Assembly (NCBI RefSeq): GCF_900188275.1
Contig: NZ_FZNY01000007.1
Coordinates: 124,001-188,000 of the forward strand
DNA: 64,000 bases
Source: Dokdonia pacifica
GTDB lineage: Bacteria > Bacteroidota > Bacteroidia > Flavobacteriales > Flavobacteriaceae
Direction: 5' to 3'
The notes beneath the pieces were generated by a model. It had not been told where the DNA came from. It did not search any database and was given only the letters and a program-made list of their open reading frames with translations. Positions 45,614 through 53,967 of this stretch are shown here, one piece after another; positions within the stretch are counted from its first letter, which is position 1, and the number at the start of each line of letters is the position of its first letter. A program made the translations under genes and the position numbers.

Positions 45614-46420
45614 TTAAATATATATTTGTGTTTCTATGGGCTGATTTGAATCTTCTGGATAGTTAAAAGCATCAAAAGGAGTTGCCATTCTGTGAGGGAT
45701 ATCAGCATTTGCTGCATCTTTAGGAATGATATTTCCTTTTTGAGTAAATGGTAATGTTTGCCCCGTTTGTGAAGCTACTGTCCCATCTTGTTCCAGATAT
45801 ACCCATATTGTTTTTCTATTTTTGAGAACTATCTTGAACTCTGTTGTATCACCTACAGCTCCTGCCACTAATAATTCATCAAGTTTTATCGATACAATCC
45901 CTAATAAAGAGCGTTGTTCTTTCCCTGTCAATGTTCCTAGAAGCTCTTGGTATTTACTCATAGGATCCATACTAGATACTACTTTATACTCGTCAAGATT
46001 TGATGCTGTATCACTTAAAGCATTGATTTCATTATCAGGTTCTGTAGGATCATTTGTAAAAAAGTAAACCCCCTTTGGACTCGCCTTTATATCTGTATAC
46101 TTTTCAAAAAAAGCATCTTTGCTATATACTAAAAGAGTTACTGTTACATTTGTACTATCAATTACTGGTTTTGAATCTTGATCTACCGAGATAAAGCATG
46201 TTCCCCCATCTGTAGTTGTTTTAAAAACAACTTTATGGTTTGCAAGAACTCTTTTGGTGTCTTGACTAGGTGTTATGTGTAGAAATTCAGATACATTATA
46301 GCTAGATAAATTAGCTGGTTTCTGTGTATCGTCAAAGATTTTAGTATCTCCTACATCTAGGAAATAATTATGTAATATATTCAAATTGAATATAGGCAGG
46401 TATGTTATTGTACTACTCAT
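45614..46420 (-). CDS. eCIS-associated protein of unknown function, 268 aa
   Basis: I do not recognise the family. The protein starts YLPIFNLNILHNYFLDVGDT, continues with beta-rich segments (VVFKTTTDGGTCFISVDQDS, SPKGVYFFTND) and has no signal peptide or membrane segment. It overlaps the DUF4255 gene by eight bases and lies immediately before the sheath gene, a place consistent with a cap-adaptor or sheath-terminator part. That role is an inference from position only. Confidence 0.55.
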   Translation of the reverse strand: MSSTITYLPIFNLNILHNYFLDVGDTKIFDDTQKPANLSSYNVSEFLHITPSQDTKRVLANHKVVFKTTTDGGTCFISVDQDSKPVIDSTNVTVTLLVYSKDAFFEKYTDIKASPKGVYFFTNDPTEPDNEINALSDTASNLDEYKVVSSMDPMSKYQELLGTLTGKEQRSLLGIVSIKLDELLVAGAVGDTTEFKIVLKNRKTIWVYLEQDGTVASQTGQTLPFTQKGNIIPKDAANADIPHRMATPFDAFNYPEDSNQPIETQIYI

Positions 46421-47006
46421 TTTCTGTAAGATTAAGCGTGGTTTCTTGTATTGTAGTGATTGCCGGTCCTACACCTTTAATTTTCTGTCTTTGCACTTTT
46501 ACAATACTCACTTTATATAAAGCAGAAGGCATTGTTCTTCCTCCTAATACGGTCCAAGCATAGCTCAATTCTTCGATACGAAGTGATTTGAGATCAACCA
46601 TAAATTTGAATTCCTCAATTTGAGAATCTTCATCATCAAGTGTAAAAATGGAAGGATCTGTATTGTTGTTTGTAAAAATGGATTTGTCTTGAAAAAATTC
46701 TACCACTTTAGAAATAGATTGCAATGATTTTTCATACGTACTTCTATTAGCCGCTACCATCATATACACATTGAGATACGCCGCACCACTTTTATAAATT
46801 TTGGTTCCGTTTTTAATCTCGTGTCTTGGTGTATTTTTCAGAGTAGACTCTTCTTCTGTACTTAATAAAGTAACGATCACTTTATCATTTAATGACGTAT
46901 CACTTGCGTCTTCTGCTTTGGCAATATTTTCTAATACCACTAGGTTTTCATCATCCAGATAATTTCCTATTTCCTTTTTGAGTATTCTTAATACATCGTA
47001 GATCAT
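46413..47006 (-). CDS. DUF4255 tail-cap/terminator protein (Afp16/Pvc16-like), 197 aa
   Basis: A DUF4255 (Pvc16 N-terminal) protein: MIYDVLRILKKEIGNYLDDE, IVTLLSTEEESTLKNTPRHE, YLNVYMMVAANRSTYEKSLQ, and a late EELSYAWTVLGGRTMPSALY. It caps the distal end of tube and sheath. It is the first gene of the structural block, preceded by a promoter at 47156-47187 and a conserved upstream element, which is the usual place of this gene in eCIS clusters. Confidence 0.93.
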   Translation of the reverse strand: MIYDVLRILKKEIGNYLDDENLVVLENIAKAEDASDTSLNDKVIVTLLSTEEESTLKNTPRHEIKNGTKIYKSGAAYLNVYMMVAANRSTYEKSLQSISKVVEFFQDKSIFTNNNTDPSIFTLDDEDSQIEEFKFMVDLKSLRIEELSYAWTVLGGRTMPSALYKVSIVKVQRQKIKGVGPAITTIQETTLNLTENE

Positions 47007-47155
47007 GGTCTCCTTTTTATTGATTTATTGTTATATAAAAGCATTTAGTATGTAGCCAGTGCCACTAGCTTCTCTTGTCTTGGTTTCTAGAATGGTAAGA
47101 CAAATGTGATTGCTAATAAGTGAAGTACTTCTTGTGTTATTTGTTAATCACAGTA

Positions 47156-47221
47156 CAAACATACGTAGAGAGCCCAGTAAAGCCAAACATTTTACAGCGT
47201 CTAATCCGTAGTTTCAGTAAG
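47156..47221 (-). promoter_or_regulatory. Promoter plus upstream element A for the eCIS structural operon
   Basis: Read on the minus strand: a -7 box TATGTTTG (47156-47163), a 20-base spacer, a -33 box TTTG (47184-47187), then 15 bases to an upstream element that on the plus strand reads AATCCGTAGTTTCAGTAAG (47203-47221). The transcription start would be near 47149, giving a ~140-base leader before the DUF4255 gene. The element recurs with the same 15-base distance at 53902-53938 and 55850-55884. Confidence 0.65.
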
Positions 47222-47606
47222 TAGAATACAAAACAACCTCAAATACCTGTAAAACATGAAGTTATATTTTGTAATATTCTTGTTTAGATATCACATTTTA
47301 CAAGTTTTATACGTTCCGATAATGTATTGAAACGTTAAAAAACAGTACGATTTGTAAGGTTGGTATTAAAAGAGATTATTAGATGCTTTATAGCGTTTTC
47401 ACAAAAGCATATATACTATTTCATATCTCTTGAATTCTATGAAAAGACGTTTTATAGGGTTACAGCAAGAATCTGTAGTTTTTGTTTGAGAAAGTATAAT
47501 AGTGCTCCTATTAGTTTGTAACTGATGGTGATTTGAGTAAGAAATAGTACCTCTTCAATTTACAAAGTTTATATACATAATCTCAACCATCCTATTTACT
47601 TTTTCA

Positions 47607-47619
47607 CGCTTTCGCGAAA
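47607..47619. repeat. Dispersed palindrome, copy 7 (degenerate)
   Basis: CGCTTTCGCGAAA with the right flank altered, next to the terminator of the immunity-like gene. Confidence 0.65.
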
Positions 47620-47621
47620 AG

Positions 47622-47646
47622 AAAAACCCCACAAGTTACTGTGGGG
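47622..47646 (-). terminator. Terminator of the effector-immunity transcript
   Basis: CCCCAC and GTGGGG form a six-base-pair GC-rich stem (extended by an A-T pair) with an eight-base loop. On the minus strand it is followed by TTTTTC, 24 bases after the immunity-like gene. Confidence 0.8.
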
Positions 47647-47669
47647 CATATATCTCTATTTATGTAAAT

Positions 47670-48314
47670 TTATTTCTTTGAAAGTCTTAAACTCTCATAC
47701 TTCTCAATAAAACCTTCCCATGTCCAATCTGAGAATAATTTAGGCATTTCTTCTTTAAATAATTTTGTTTCTTCTTTTCCATATTCCCAACCATCATAGT
47801 GAAGTAATATCCGTTGCCAACCATAAAAAACTCTAGCTTCAACCGCCATTTGAGTATATCCACTAAAATTTAAATCTAACAAATGCAAATCAGGATCACC
47901 GGATATATGATAATATAAGTATTTAGAAATTGTATTGTCTTCTTTATTAATAAGAAAACCAACTTGAGATTCATCTGTACATAGGTCAAAATCTCTAAAA
48001 TCAGCTAGTTCAGGATTTAATGACACTATATACTCATCTGGCTCGTAAGGTGCATTAAACATAAACTCCGTGTCATTAAGTCTCATTCTACCTCCAACTT
48101 CCGATTCACTATCCCTCCTCCATTCTATATCATAACCATTGCAAGCATTTTCATAAAAATCTTCAATCCCGAAATGTACTTTATCCAAAGCAGTTAATTG
48201 AGGTAATTTGGATTCTAAATTATTAGGGATTTCAAAATTAAGGCTTTCAATTTTTTCTTCATTCTCAACTTCGATTAAATAATATTCTAAATATTTATTA
48301 AACCTATGCTTCAT
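47670..48314 (-). CDS. Putative immunity protein for the eCIS effector, 214 aa
   Basis: A 214-residue acidic soluble protein (many Glu/Asp, several Trp), with no signal or membrane segment. Its ATG overlaps the effector stop (TAATG), giving one-base translational coupling. I do not recognise a family, but size, charge, coupling and the position directly after a polymorphic toxin C-terminus are those of immunity proteins. It and the effector's C-terminal part look more AT-rich than the rest of the effector gene, suggesting that toxin tip and immunity moved together. Confidence 0.55.
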   Translation of the reverse strand: MKHRFNKYLEYYLIEVENEEKIESLNFEIPNNLESKLPQLTALDKVHFGIEDFYENACNGYDIEWRRDSESEVGGRMRLNDTEFMFNAPYEPDEYIVSLNPELADFRDFDLCTDESQVGFLINKEDNTISKYLYYHISGDPDLHLLDLNFSGYTQMAVEARVFYGWQRILLHYDGWEYGKEETKLFKEEMPKLFSDWTWEGFIEKYESLRLSKK

Positions 48315-51300
48315 TATGATTTATTTAATTCTTTTAATATCTTAGAGATTCTACTTATAGTAATTGGATCATCAGTAACCTTAGGCAATTTAGTAATTAT
48401 TTGATTAAAATCTAGTGGGTTATCTACTATATTTGCTGCTCTTTTTACAATTTTCGCCTCTTCAATATCTAAACTTGTATTTTTCTTTATTTCTTCAATT
48501 GAATTAATTTTAAAATCAACAATACTCTTCTCTGGTTTTATTTTATAATTATTAATATCTAAATCTACTGGATTTTGCACATTAGTTTGTTCTACAAGAA
48601 GTTCTGTACGTTGATACTTTCCATTAACTTTCTTAAGCATGTAGGAACGTAATATCATTTTTTCGGGCACATATTGTTCGGCTTCTCTAAGACTATTAAT
48701 TTTTTCTTTTTCTTTACCACTCTTAAATCCAGCTCGTTCTAATTGATTATCACTAATTTTAGAAACATTTCGATCATATTTCACAATTAAAGTATAATCA
48801 ACTACTGCTCCTGACTCTACTGCGGTTTTAATCGCTTTCTCAGCTTTTCTCAAATGGTTTTTATTTCCTTTTTGAGATAATGGAGTCATATTATACCATT
48901 CGCCAGGCCCATGAATATTGTGATTTAACATATGCCCTCTAACATAATAACTTCTTTTACCTTCTTTTCTTAAAAGTAGAGAATCCATAATTTTATGAGG
49001 AACTGTGGTAGGTTTACTTCCACCCGATCCTTTCTTAGTAAGAATTTTAGCATACATTCTAGTTCCCATAAGCGCTCCTCCTATAGTTTCACTATTGTGT
49101 AAAACTTCTGTGGTAGGCAATCCATTCTCATCAATCCCAAAGAGTACAGCAACATATTTAGACAACGCCTTAACCATACTTTTTATATCTCTTTCTTTTT
49201 TAGCTTTTTTTGCCTTATCATCTCCGACTCTATCTTTTTTTCTTTCATCGATATTTCCTGCAATACTTTTTGCCTTAGCATGAGCTTTTCTTAATCTTTC
49301 ATCATCATTATCTATTTTCACCTCATTAATAAAAGCTTTAAATGTTTGTGGGTTACTTGCCACCATCAATACCGTTTCACTTCCTTTTTCGTCAAAATAT
49401 AATGTATGTGTTTTTTCATCTTCTGTTTGAAAAGGCACTCTAACATCATCCCAATCTTGCTCTCCTTCTTTCCCTTTATCCTTCTTCTTCCCAAATCCAA
49501 TCTTACGTAAGAACTTCTTCGCTAGTTTCTTGATTTTCTTCCAAAGTTTTACCAGTGCTTTTTCAACACGTTTTTGAATTTTCTTAAAGAGCTTGATCAC
49601 TTTTCGCGCTAAGCCACCAATGCCTAAAATAGAGGCTAAGAGTCCTATTACTACGGGTACTGCTTTCCCTAAGGCTTTTTCTATAGAGGCTGCAACCGCG
49701 CCTACTTTTCCAGAGGCAATGGCTGAGACAGAGTCTATAAAGGCATTCACCAACTCTGCGATTTGTGCGGCACGTTCTATAAAGAATTTTACCACATCTA
49801 TAATCGCCATTACCGCTTTTACAAAGGCGCCTACTGGAGAGAGCAATCCTAATAACCACTTGATACCTGCTTGTACGACTTGTGTTTGGATCAGGTCCAT
49901 TACCGCATCTATAACGGTAGCTTTTAGATCTTGGAATTGTTCTTTTATGTATTCCCACAATCCTGCGAGTCCTTCTGTACGTAGGATATTAACGAGTTCG
50001 AATCCTGTTTCTAAGGCTTTCATCACCGGTTCTCCAATGACTCTGGTTCCTACTCTACGCACGGCTTGCCAGGTAAAGCCCATGATTTGTGAGGATAGCG
50101 AGAAGATTCCTTTCAGAGAGAATACATCTTCTGGCATGGTAATACTCAAACCGCTCATGGCTCCTGTAAGCCAACTTATCAAACCGCTTTGTAAATGCTT
50201 GACAATATTAGAAGAGAAGTTGGAAATTCCTTGTCCTACGCCTGCCATCATATTGGATAAGAATCCTATTGGATCTGCAATAATGGCCACGACTACTTCT
50301 ACTATTTTTGCTAGTAAATTGGTTAAGGTATTTTTTACTTTGATAATAAAATCAAAGACTCCTTTTAAAGCTCCTAAGGCTTTACTCACCAATCCTTCAT
50401 TGGCAGCTTTTAATTCTTCAATACGTGCATCTATTCCTTCTACATTGGCTGCATATTGCTCTGCTAATGCTTCAATGAGCGTATCTTTCTTATCATTTAC
50501 GGTTTGCTCTAAACTATCAAACTTATCTTCTATCGCAGAAGCGGCTTCTTTACCAAGTTTACGTAAGCTAGGCGATAATGAATTTACATACGCTTGTACT
50601 TCTTTTTTACCGTTTGCAATTTCTTGTTTTGCCAGATTTAACTTAGTAGCTACCATATTTGCAATGGTTTCAATATACCCATCCATGGTAGCGATATATA
50701 CTTCACGTCCAGTCACAAAGAATTCATTGACTTCTTCTGGGAGTCCTACAAAGAAATCACCCACACGACGAAATTGCTTGAAGCTAAATATAGAATCACC
50801 ATAACGTTCTTTTTTATAAGCTGTCATTTTGGTTTCTATATGATCTTCAAAGGCTTTCTTAGCAACATTAGATCCTTTGACAAATTCTTTAGCTACATCG
50901 GTATCTAATTGATCTAGGATAGCATCTACTTTAGATTTGGTAACTTCATACTTTCCATTAATGGCATCGGCGATACGTTTACGTTTTACCGAGTCTTTAG
51001 ATGCTGTTTGTTTTTGATTTCCTGCTACTTTATTTAATCCAGAAATACGTGCCGCATTCATGCCACCAATTTGAGCATTGGTTTGCTGTTGTGCATTTTG
51101 CTGTACGTTTTGTTGTTCTTGTTCTTCTTCTGTTCTAAACTGTTGTGTGGCTGCATCACTTTGTGCTTTGGCTGCATTCTTTTCTGCCAATGCGCCTGTG
51201 AAAGAAGCTTCGTTTGAGTTGGCTAGCATATCATCGGTTACTCCGTGTGCTGCCATCTCATTATCTACGGTACTATTTTGTTCTTGTAAGGGTTGTTCTA

Positions 51301-52258
51301 CCTCAGCAGCAGTACGTTTAGGCGGCATGGCTTTTCCAGCTCCTGCAACCGTTGGTTTTTTACCAAATTTAGGCGTTGGCATTTTTGCAACATTTCGTTT
51401 TGGAGCAGCTGCTGTATTTGGTTTTGCAGAAGTGGCGCTTGCAATCGCGCCTGAAGATTCTTGTGAGGCACCACTCACATCTCCCATCGCATTTTTATTT
51501 ACCTCTGCAATATTATTATTTTCTTCAAAGTTATCTGCCTCCTCTTCATCTTTAGGTAATTGCATTTCTGCAATACGGCTTTGTAATTGTATTTTAAAAG
51601 CTGCTGCACTAAACGCTCCAGCTTCTTGCTCATCCATAACATCTACTTGTCTAGCTTGTGCAATACTCTCACGCTCATTACTTGGTGAAGGTGCTGCTGC
51701 TTGCGCTTTTGCGCTTGCTTTGCTAGACGACTCATGTTGTTGTTGTCCTTTGGCAGTCTCACTCACTTCCATTTTTAAAGCCTGGAAGTTTTCATTTTCT
51801 TCTGGGGTTTTTGCTATGGTAATAGGCACCACTGCTTTTGCGCCAGTTTTTGGAATTGGTTCTCCTTCTATTTTTTCTGTAACTACTGGCGCTTCTGCTA
51901 CTTTTTTTGTAGCTGGCGCTTCTTTTATTACTGGGTCTTTTGCAACGATTGGTGTTGCTTTTGTTTTAGGGATACTTGCGATATCTATAAATTGCGCATC
52001 TAGAATATCTGGTATTCCTACGGTAGGGTCTGCTGCCAATTGCCCTACTTGTTGTGCATTAAAGTCTGAATCTTTAATACCTGTAGTATTCACTTTTTGA
52101 GGTGCTCCAAAGAGGACTTCGTCTAATGACGGAGGCACTCCTTTAGTTGCTTTTTGCTGTTTCTTTCCTTGAAGAGCAACAGCTTTTTTGGCTTTTTTGT
52201 TTTGTTGAGCAGCGCCTAATTGAGACGCTTTTATTTCGGGTTGCGTACCTGTTCTCAT
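48314..52258 (-). CDS. Large eCIS effector/cargo candidate with C-terminal nuclease-like domain, 1314 aa
   Basis: Four parts can be seen. Residues 1-~420 are an Ala/Gln/Lys-rich low-complexity leader. Residues ~425-650 are helical/coiled-coil (KRKRIADAINGKYEV onward). Residues ~640-880 are strongly amphipathic/hydrophobic, with the DPIGFLSNMMAGVGQG and HLQSGLISWLTGAMSG pattern seen in eCIS-associated toxins, ending in a Lys-rich stretch (886-923). The C-terminus includes a His-Asn nuclease-like motif: RGHMLNHNIHG (from ~1107) and YNMTPLSQKGNKNH, as in beta-beta-alpha-metal DNA/RNA endonucleases. No DUF4157 HExxH is present. It lies between the ATPase gene and a coupled immunity-like gene. Confidence 0.65.
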   Translation of the reverse strand: MRTGTQPEIKASQLGAAQQNKKAKKAVALQGKKQQKATKGVPPSLDEVLFGAPQKVNTTGIKDSDFNAQQVGQLAADPTVGIPDILDAQFIDIASIPKTKATPIVAKDPVIKEAPATKKVAEAPVVTEKIEGEPIPKTGAKAVVPITIAKTPEENENFQALKMEVSETAKGQQQHESSSKASAKAQAAAPSPSNERESIAQARQVDVMDEQEAGAFSAAAFKIQLQSRIAEMQLPKDEEEADNFEENNNIAEVNKNAMGDVSGASQESSGAIASATSAKPNTAAAPKRNVAKMPTPKFGKKPTVAGAGKAMPPKRTAAEVEQPLQEQNSTVDNEMAAHGVTDDMLANSNEASFTGALAEKNAAKAQSDAATQQFRTEEEQEQQNVQQNAQQQTNAQIGGMNAARISGLNKVAGNQKQTASKDSVKRKRIADAINGKYEVTKSKVDAILDQLDTDVAKEFVKGSNVAKKAFEDHIETKMTAYKKERYGDSIFSFKQFRRVGDFFVGLPEEVNEFFVTGREVYIATMDGYIETIANMVATKLNLAKQEIANGKKEVQAYVNSLSPSLRKLGKEAASAIEDKFDSLEQTVNDKKDTLIEALAEQYAANVEGIDARIEELKAANEGLVSKALGALKGVFDFIIKVKNTLTNLLAKIVEVVVAIIADPIGFLSNMMAGVGQGISNFSSNIVKHLQSGLISWLTGAMSGLSITMPEDVFSLKGIFSLSSQIMGFTWQAVRRVGTRVIGEPVMKALETGFELVNILRTEGLAGLWEYIKEQFQDLKATVIDAVMDLIQTQVVQAGIKWLLGLLSPVGAFVKAVMAIIDVVKFFIERAAQIAELVNAFIDSVSAIASGKVGAVAASIEKALGKAVPVVIGLLASILGIGGLARKVIKLFKKIQKRVEKALVKLWKKIKKLAKKFLRKIGFGKKKDKGKEGEQDWDDVRVPFQTEDEKTHTLYFDEKGSETVLMVASNPQTFKAFINEVKIDNDDERLRKAHAKAKSIAGNIDERKKDRVGDDKAKKAKKERDIKSMVKALSKYVAVLFGIDENGLPTTEVLHNSETIGGALMGTRMYAKILTKKGSGGSKPTTVPHKIMDSLLLRKEGKRSYYVRGHMLNHNIHGPGEWYNMTPLSQKGNKNHLRKAEKAIKTAVESGAVVDYTLIVKYDRNVSKISDNQLERAGFKSGKEKEKINSLREAEQYVPEKMILRSYMLKKVNGKYQRTELLVEQTNVQNPVDLDINNYKIKPEKSIVDFKINSIEEIKKNTSLDIEEAKIVKRAANIVDNPLDFNQIITKLPKVTDDPITISRISKILKELNKS

Positions 52259-52283
52259 AGTATTGTTATTATGGTCTTTTACA

Positions 52284-52299
52284 ATATGTCATGACATAT
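52284..52299. promoter_or_regulatory. Perfect palindrome upstream of the effector gene, possible operator
   Basis: ATATGTCATGACATAT, a 16-base perfect palindrome, lies 26 bases upstream of the effector start codon. It fits a dimeric regulator site or a leader hairpin; no matching copy was noticed elsewhere in the window. Confidence 0.4.
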
Positions 52300-52406
52300 G
52301 TATACTTTCTCACGGTTATTACTAGTCATTTTTGCGTGAGGGATTGCAATGAAAATCCCACAGCCTGACTGTAAGGAAGTGCGAGGAATTGTAGTGTAAA
52401 GCCCGA

Positions 52407-52437
52407 CCTTACTTCTGAAAGTATTTCTGAAGTAAGG
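52407..52437 (-). terminator. Hairpin between the ATPase and effector genes
   Basis: CCTTACTTC and GAAGTAAGG form a nine-base-pair stem with extra GCCC/GGGC pairing outside. It lies 30 bases after the ATPase stop. There is only a short T run on the minus strand, so it may be a partial terminator or processing site that separates ATPase and effector expression. Confidence 0.45.
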
Positions 52438-52466
52438 GCACGCCCAAATAAAAAAGAAAGGTGTTG

Positions 52467-53783
52467 TTAAAACGCTTTATCTTCTTTATGGTATTCTTTT
52501 TTTATACTCTCTAACACCATTGCCTGCGTTAGTATTCGATCTTTATTTGCCAATGCCTTTAAACTTGCATCTTGAATACAGTTCATAATATTTGAACCAT
52601 TCAAGACATATTTTGAGGCAATTTCTTCTAGTTTTAATGAAGGATGCTGTTCTAGTTTTTCTGGAATATTATGCTTCCAGATGCGTAAGCGTTCTTTTGC
52701 TTTTGGCAATTCAAAATTGATGATAGACTGGAAACGACGCATGAATGCAGTGTCTATATTATCTTTATAATTTGAAGCTAAAATCACCATCCCTGGATAG
52801 GATTCTATTTTTTGTAATAAATAAGATACGCCTTGGTTTGCATATTTATCATGAGCGTCTCGTACATTGGTTCTTTTTCCAAATACCGAGTCTGCTTCGT
52901 CAAAAAAGAGAATCCAATCCTTTTTTTGTGCTCTATTAAATAGGTTTGCTAAATGCTTTTCTGTCTCTCCAATATATTTAGAGACCAATACAGAGAGGTC
53001 TACTCTAAATACCGATTTTCCAGTATACTTTCCTAGTAAGCTTGCTGCTAGTGTTTTTCCTGTTCCTGGTGCTCCATAAAAGAGAACTCGATAGCCAGGT
53101 TTGAGTCGTTTTTTCATTCCTAACTCCTCTAGTAAGGTATCGTTATGCTCTAACCACATCTTGCTATTCTGTAATTTTTGCAAGGTACTTTCTGTTAGGA
53201 TAAGATCATCCCAAGTCATTTGGGTTTTGATTTCTTGTGCAGGAAACTCCTCGCTTAATTTAGGAATATGAGTACTCCCTAGTACAATTTCTTGAAAGGC
53301 ATCTTGATACACTAATAATTTTCCGCGTACAGCAGGTTCTCCTTTTTCTGTAGGAGCGGTATGTAAGACTTGCAGGTCATTAAATAATCTATTATTCTGC
53401 AAAAACTGAATAGCAGCTATTCGTCCTGGTATATGGTCTCCTGCTATTGTATATAACAGGGTTTCTGCAGTAGGGTCTGCATTTTTTTGATCTGCACGTG
53501 TTTGTGAAAAGAAATACAATACACCATTTTCACTTTCAACACTCACATCCCTCAAGAATGTAGGATATACATGAGTGACTAATGAGAGTAAAAGTGCCAT
53601 AATTTCTTCTTGATTTAGGCTGTGCTTTGCGATATAATCTCCAAGAGAACTCTCTTCATATGCTGAAGGTGTATACTTTAAAGGGCACTCCTTGAGTGGT
53701 GTTTGCGTATTTTCTAATCGCCAAAGAATCACTTCTTTTAGGTGTTCAAAAATTTGTTGTGCGCCCTTCTGTTCTGAAAGCAT
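52467..53783 (-). CDS. eCIS AAA+ ATPase (Afp15/Pvc15-like), 438 aa
   Basis: An ATPase of the FtsH/ClpV-like AAA+ branch found in eCIS loci: Walker A GAPGTGKT, Walker B ILFFDEADS, sensor motif ILASNYKDN, arginine-finger AFMRRF. The N-terminal ~210 residues are a substrate-recognition part. Pvc15-type ATPases load effectors into the tube or handle assembly in the cytoplasm. Its own predicted promoter (53874-53905) with the shared upstream element lies in the 184-base gap before it. Confidence 0.93.
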   Translation of the reverse strand: MLSEQKGAQQIFEHLKEVILWRLENTQTPLKECPLKYTPSAYEESSLGDYIAKHSLNQEEIMALLLSLVTHVYPTFLRDVSVESENGVLYFFSQTRADQKNADPTAETLLYTIAGDHIPGRIAAIQFLQNNRLFNDLQVLHTAPTEKGEPAVRGKLLVYQDAFQEIVLGSTHIPKLSEEFPAQEIKTQMTWDDLILTESTLQKLQNSKMWLEHNDTLLEELGMKKRLKPGYRVLFYGAPGTGKTLAASLLGKYTGKSVFRVDLSVLVSKYIGETEKHLANLFNRAQKKDWILFFDEADSVFGKRTNVRDAHDKYANQGVSYLLQKIESYPGMVILASNYKDNIDTAFMRRFQSIINFELPKAKERLRIWKHNIPEKLEQHPSLKLEEIASKYVLNGSNIMNCIQDASLKALANKDRILTQAMVLESIKKEYHKEDKAF

Positions 53784-53873
53784 AGTGTACTGTTATTTAT
53801 ATTATATTCAACTTTAAAAAACACAAAATATAGCCTCCCTAATTTTACTACTATATCTTCTATATTTAGTTTA

Positions 53874-53938
53874 CAAAGATGCTTTCATGACCTCTCAAAA
53901 GCAAACAAATACCCTTCTAGAATCTGTAGTTTCAGTAG
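53874..53938 (-). promoter_or_regulatory. Promoter plus upstream element B for the ATPase/effector genes
   Basis: Minus strand: -7 box CATCTTTG (53874-53881), 20-base spacer, -33 box TTTG (53902-53905), 15 bases, then the element whose plus strand reads AATCTGTAGTTTCAGTAG (53921-53938). Spacings equal those of element A exactly. The first -7 base deviates from consensus (C for T), as expected for an activator-dependent promoter. Confidence 0.6.
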
Positions 53939-53967
53939 ATTTGATTTTTGATATAAGCAATTAACCA

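Larger units (their letters stand above)
47007..47669. promoter_or_regulatory. 663-base control region upstream of the eCIS structural operon
   Basis: No gene is seen here. It holds the predicted promoter and upstream element for the structural operon (47156-47221), a second partial match to that element near 47470, a decayed palindrome-like stretch at 47392-47412, a degenerate palindrome copy at 47607-47619 and the terminator of the immunity-like gene (47622-47646). The AT-rich middle (47230-47460) holds nothing I can name. Confidence 0.6.

Noticed and set aside
47470-47490. A fourth copy of the eCIS upstream element (AATCTGTAGTTTTTGT)
   Set aside because: The CAGT end is lost and there is no TTTG box at the 15-base spacing, so it is not counted.
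49593-52100. Two long plus-strand open frames (about 403 and 340 codons) opposite the effector gene
   Set aside because: They are mirror frames of an Ala/Ile/Lys-rich helical protein with biased codons; the products are Ser/Thr/Ala-rich with no domain, and the minus-strand protein has clear eCIS-toxin features.
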